Positions 44,935 to 46,703 of a stretch of DNA of 46,703 nt are shown piece after piece. The stretch is from Thermoflexus hugenholtzii JAD2 (GTDB taxonomy: Bacteria; Chloroflexota; Anaerolineae; J036; Brachytrichaceae). The translations under genes and the position numbers were made by a program. Below the pieces are notes generated by a model, which had not been told where the DNA came from, did not search any database, and saw only the letters and a list, made by a program, of their open reading frames with translations. The stretch covers positions 1 to 46,703 of the forward strand of contig CAMDWA010000014.1 in NCBI GenBank assembly GCA_945877855.1. Reading direction: 5' to 3'. The number at the start of each line of letters is the position of its first letter. Position 1 is the first letter of the stretch.

Positions 44935-46149
44935 CTAATACAACGGCAAACTAACGCGAATGCGTGTCCCCTGCCCGAGCGTGCTTTCGAGCAAAATATT
45001 GCCAAACAATTCCTCCGCCCGTTCATTCATCGATTGCAACCCCAAATGACCGGGGAAATTGCCTGCCGTGTCAAACCCAATACCGTTATCAGTAATGATC
45101 AATATAACGCTTTGCTTCTGACATTCAAGACGAATGCTAACCTTGGTCGCTTTGGCATGCTTGATCGTATTATGAAGCGCTTCTTGTGCAATGCGATGCA
45201 ATGCCATCTTCTGCTCAACATTCAAGCGATTTTCATCACACAAATCCACATCTAAATCAACCTCCATGCGATGCCTTACCCGCATGGCTTCAGCTTGCTT
45301 ACGCAAAAGAGCGATCATGCCCTCACGCTCAAGCGATTCGGGCCGCAGCTCAAAAATAAGTGAGCGCATCTCGGTTAGCCCCGCTTCGGCCAACTGCAAC
45401 ACATAATTAAGTGGCTCGGCCAATCGCGATGGGTCTCGATCTAACAATTCGCGTGCAGTGCGAGCACCAAGCGCAATCCCATACAACGCCTGCGATACCG
45501 AATCATGCAACTCGCGGGCCAAACGTTGGCGTTCTTCAAGTGCTGCATAAGATTGAGCACGCATATACGTTTGCGCATTTTCAATACCAACTGCGGCTTG
45601 GCTGGCAATAGCAACAGCCAAACCCAAGTTTTGATAAGTAAAAAAGCCGGGCTGATGATGCACCAAACACAATACCCCAGTCAAACGTTCACGCACCATC
45701 AATGGCAAACCGATAAATGAACGAATATAAGCAAATTGCTGTGTTAACCCATTCTTAGTCAATACCACCTGAAACGCTTGTGCTGTCTCGGTATCGCTTT
45801 GCATATCATCAACAATCACCGGCTCAAGCGTCATCATTACTTCCTCTAAAACGCCACACTGTTCAAGCGGATGAGGAGAATAGCTGATTTTTTCGCCGTC
45901 AAGTTGGCCACGAAACTCAAACAGCTTGGGTTTACCATCTTGCACCATAAAAATGCCAGCACCGGTATAACCCACAGCCGATTTAAGTTTGTCTAAAATG
46001 AGATTGAGCAGCGGGCGCAGTTGCAAAGTTGAGTTAACACTGCGCGAAATAACCAAAAGCGCCGACAGTTCTTTGTTGCGTTGTTCCAGTTCCTCTTGAA
46101 CCCGCTTTCGCTCTGCAATCTCTTCGCGTAGCGACTGGATCGAATCCAT
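44935..46149 (-). CDS. Cytosolic GAF-domain histidine kinase, NarL/DesK type
   Basis: About 404 residues with no membrane segment. A short coiled coil (EEIAERKRVQEELEQRN) leads into a GAF sensor domain (about residues 30-190), then a HisKA_3 domain with the phospho-acceptor histidine in LARELHDSVSQALYG. An HATPase domain follows, with ALHRIAQEALHNTIKHA, TDNGIGFD and GHLGLQSMNERAE. It senses an unknown intracellular signal. The ATG at 46149, one base after the regulator's stop, is preferred over a GTG at 46179. It is the natural partner of the truncated regulator upstream. Confidence 0.88.
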   Translation of the reverse strand: MDSIQSLREEIAERKRVQEELEQRNKELSALLVISRSVNSTLQLRPLLNLILDKLKSAVGYTGAGIFMVQDGKPKLFEFRGQLDGEKISYSPHPLEQCGVLEEVMMTLEPVIVDDMQSDTETAQAFQVVLTKNGLTQQFAYIRSFIGLPLMVRERLTGVLCLVHHQPGFFTYQNLGLAVAIASQAAVGIENAQTYMRAQSYAALEERQRLARELHDSVSQALYGIALGARTARELLDRDPSRLAEPLNYVLQLAEAGLTEMRSLIFELRPESLEREGMIALLRKQAEAMRVRHRMEVDLDVDLCDENRLNVEQKMALHRIAQEALHNTIKHAKATKVSIRLECQKQSVILIITDNGIGFDTAGNFPGHLGLQSMNERAEELFGNILLESTLGQGTRIRVSLPLY

Positions 46150-46150
46150 A

Positions 46151-46588
46151 TTAAGCGTAGGAGAAGCTATTGTTGTCACCCAAACCAGTCACCAATCCAA
46201 CACGCACCGCATATAAGGCAGCTTGGGTTCGACTCGGCACATTCAGTTTGCTTAAAATATTGCTTACGTGGGTCTTTACTGTTTTTTCAGTAATTGATAA
46301 TGATGAAGCAATTTCTTTATTCGACAAACCCTTGGCCAACAAACGCAATACATCAATCTCACGTTCCGTAAGCTTTTCAGGGCTATCTGGCACTTTTACT
46401 TCTTTGATCAAACGCGCGGCAATTTGGGGGGATAGCTGAACTTGCCCATCGGCAGCAGCTTTAATGGCGCGGCAAAGCTCATCGCCACGCGTGTCTTTAA
46501 GCAAATATCCTAAAGCCCCAGCCCGAAGTGCGCTATACACCATCGCATCTTCAACAACGCTGGTAACAGCAATCACTTCAGGGCATGG
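46151..46588 (-). pseudogene. NarL/LuxR-family response regulator lacking most of its receiver domain
   Basis: The C-terminal two thirds are intact. The end of a receiver (CPEVIAVTSVVEDAMV, then GALGYLLKDTRG) with its conserved lysine leads to a LuxR-type helix-turn-helix (LTEREIDVLRLLAKGLSNKEI). Homology stops at about 46588, and an in-frame TAA lies at 46595-46597. About 60-70 residues with the acidic pocket and phospho-accepting aspartate are missing. A GTG at 46576 could still start a 141-residue protein. A deletion, an insertion junction or an assembly join could explain it. If translated it would be a DNA-binding domain without phosphorylation control. Confidence 0.75.
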
Positions 46589-46677
46589 TTCAAGTTAGAT
46601 TGACAGTTTAACCCACAGATTAGCCTCTATGCTAGTGCCATAATTATATCGGAACAAATTATTTTCGAGGTGTAGAA

Positions 46678-46703
46678 ATGGCTGCTAGACGCGATGAGAT
46701 TAC
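46678..46703 (+). CDS. Start of a gene running off the right edge
   Basis: ATG at 46678 begins M-A-A-R-R-D-E-I-T. It is preceded at 5 bases by GAGGTG (46667-46672), the clearest Shine-Dalgarno sequence in the window. Such a beginning is common in TetR-family regulators, but nine residues prove nothing. It diverges from the truncated response regulator, and the 80-base gap between them shows no clear promoter. Confidence 0.45.

Noticed and set aside
46600-46633. TTGACA with TATGCT as a promoter for the right-edge gene
   Set aside because: The spacing is 22 bases, too long for a normal sigma70 promoter. The -35 match alone is weak evidence.

Overview
The window looks like a chromosomal segment of a Chloroflexota bacterium, probably from the Anaerolineae/Caldilineae side. 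Four things suggest this. A mevalonate-pathway decarboxylase sits in a bacterial genome. Complex I has two tandem NuoM subunits. A secreted protein ends in a Thr/Pro-rich stretch followed by IYLPFLRMRK. The cytosolic GAF/NarL-type two-component pair is of a kind common in that phylum. No rRNA or tRNA gene was recognised, so the placement is an inference from gene content. Most genes have no visible Shine-Dalgarno sequence, and several lead genes carry a -10-like hexamer only 6-8 nt before the start codon.

Layout. (1) 1-6980, plus strand: a catabolic run for sugar or hydroxy acids: KduD-like SDR, RraA-like protein, Ldh_2-family dehydrogenase, second RraA-like protein, MFS transporter, FAH-family hydrolase and FMN-dependent 2-hydroxyacid dehydrogenase. 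(2) 7186-13158: a complete type I restriction-modification operon hsdR-hsdM-hsdS, followed by about 700 bp of nested palindromic elements. (3) 13856-17730: serine hydrolase, mevalonate-phosphate decarboxylase family enzyme, and a divergent amidase. (4) 17731-18086: a cluster of very long perfect hairpins and a bidirectional terminator. (5) 34490-18087, minus strand: one long bioenergetic array, nuoA-H-J-K-L-M-M-N, an AtpI/AtpZ-like gene, then atpB-E-F-H-A-G-D-C. Every complex I membrane subunit is present and every peripheral subunit is absent. (6) 35900-34653: threonine synthase. (7) 36303-44911, plus strand: secreted sugar-dehydrogenase-like protein, MFS exporter, SDR, dihydroorotase, PEP carboxylase and a bacterial-PH membrane protein. 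(8) 46576-44935, minus strand: a response regulator missing most of its receiver, then a histidine kinase. A new plus-strand gene starts at the right edge.

How the genes fit together. The first operon could split diketo sugar acids into pyruvate plus a hydroxy acid and oxidise the latter. The nuo-atp array would supply the proton-pumping arm of complex I and the ATP synthase that uses the gradient. Its NuoL has a lateral-helix region that appears about 26 residues longer than I recall as usual, which fits accommodation of the extra NuoM.

The least explained structure lies between genes. Many spacers are built from degenerate tandem 7-, 8- or 9-mers that run almost to the next start codon. 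A separate family of at least four long palindromes shares its flank and stem base but has a different, still perfectly paired, stem tip in three of the four copies.
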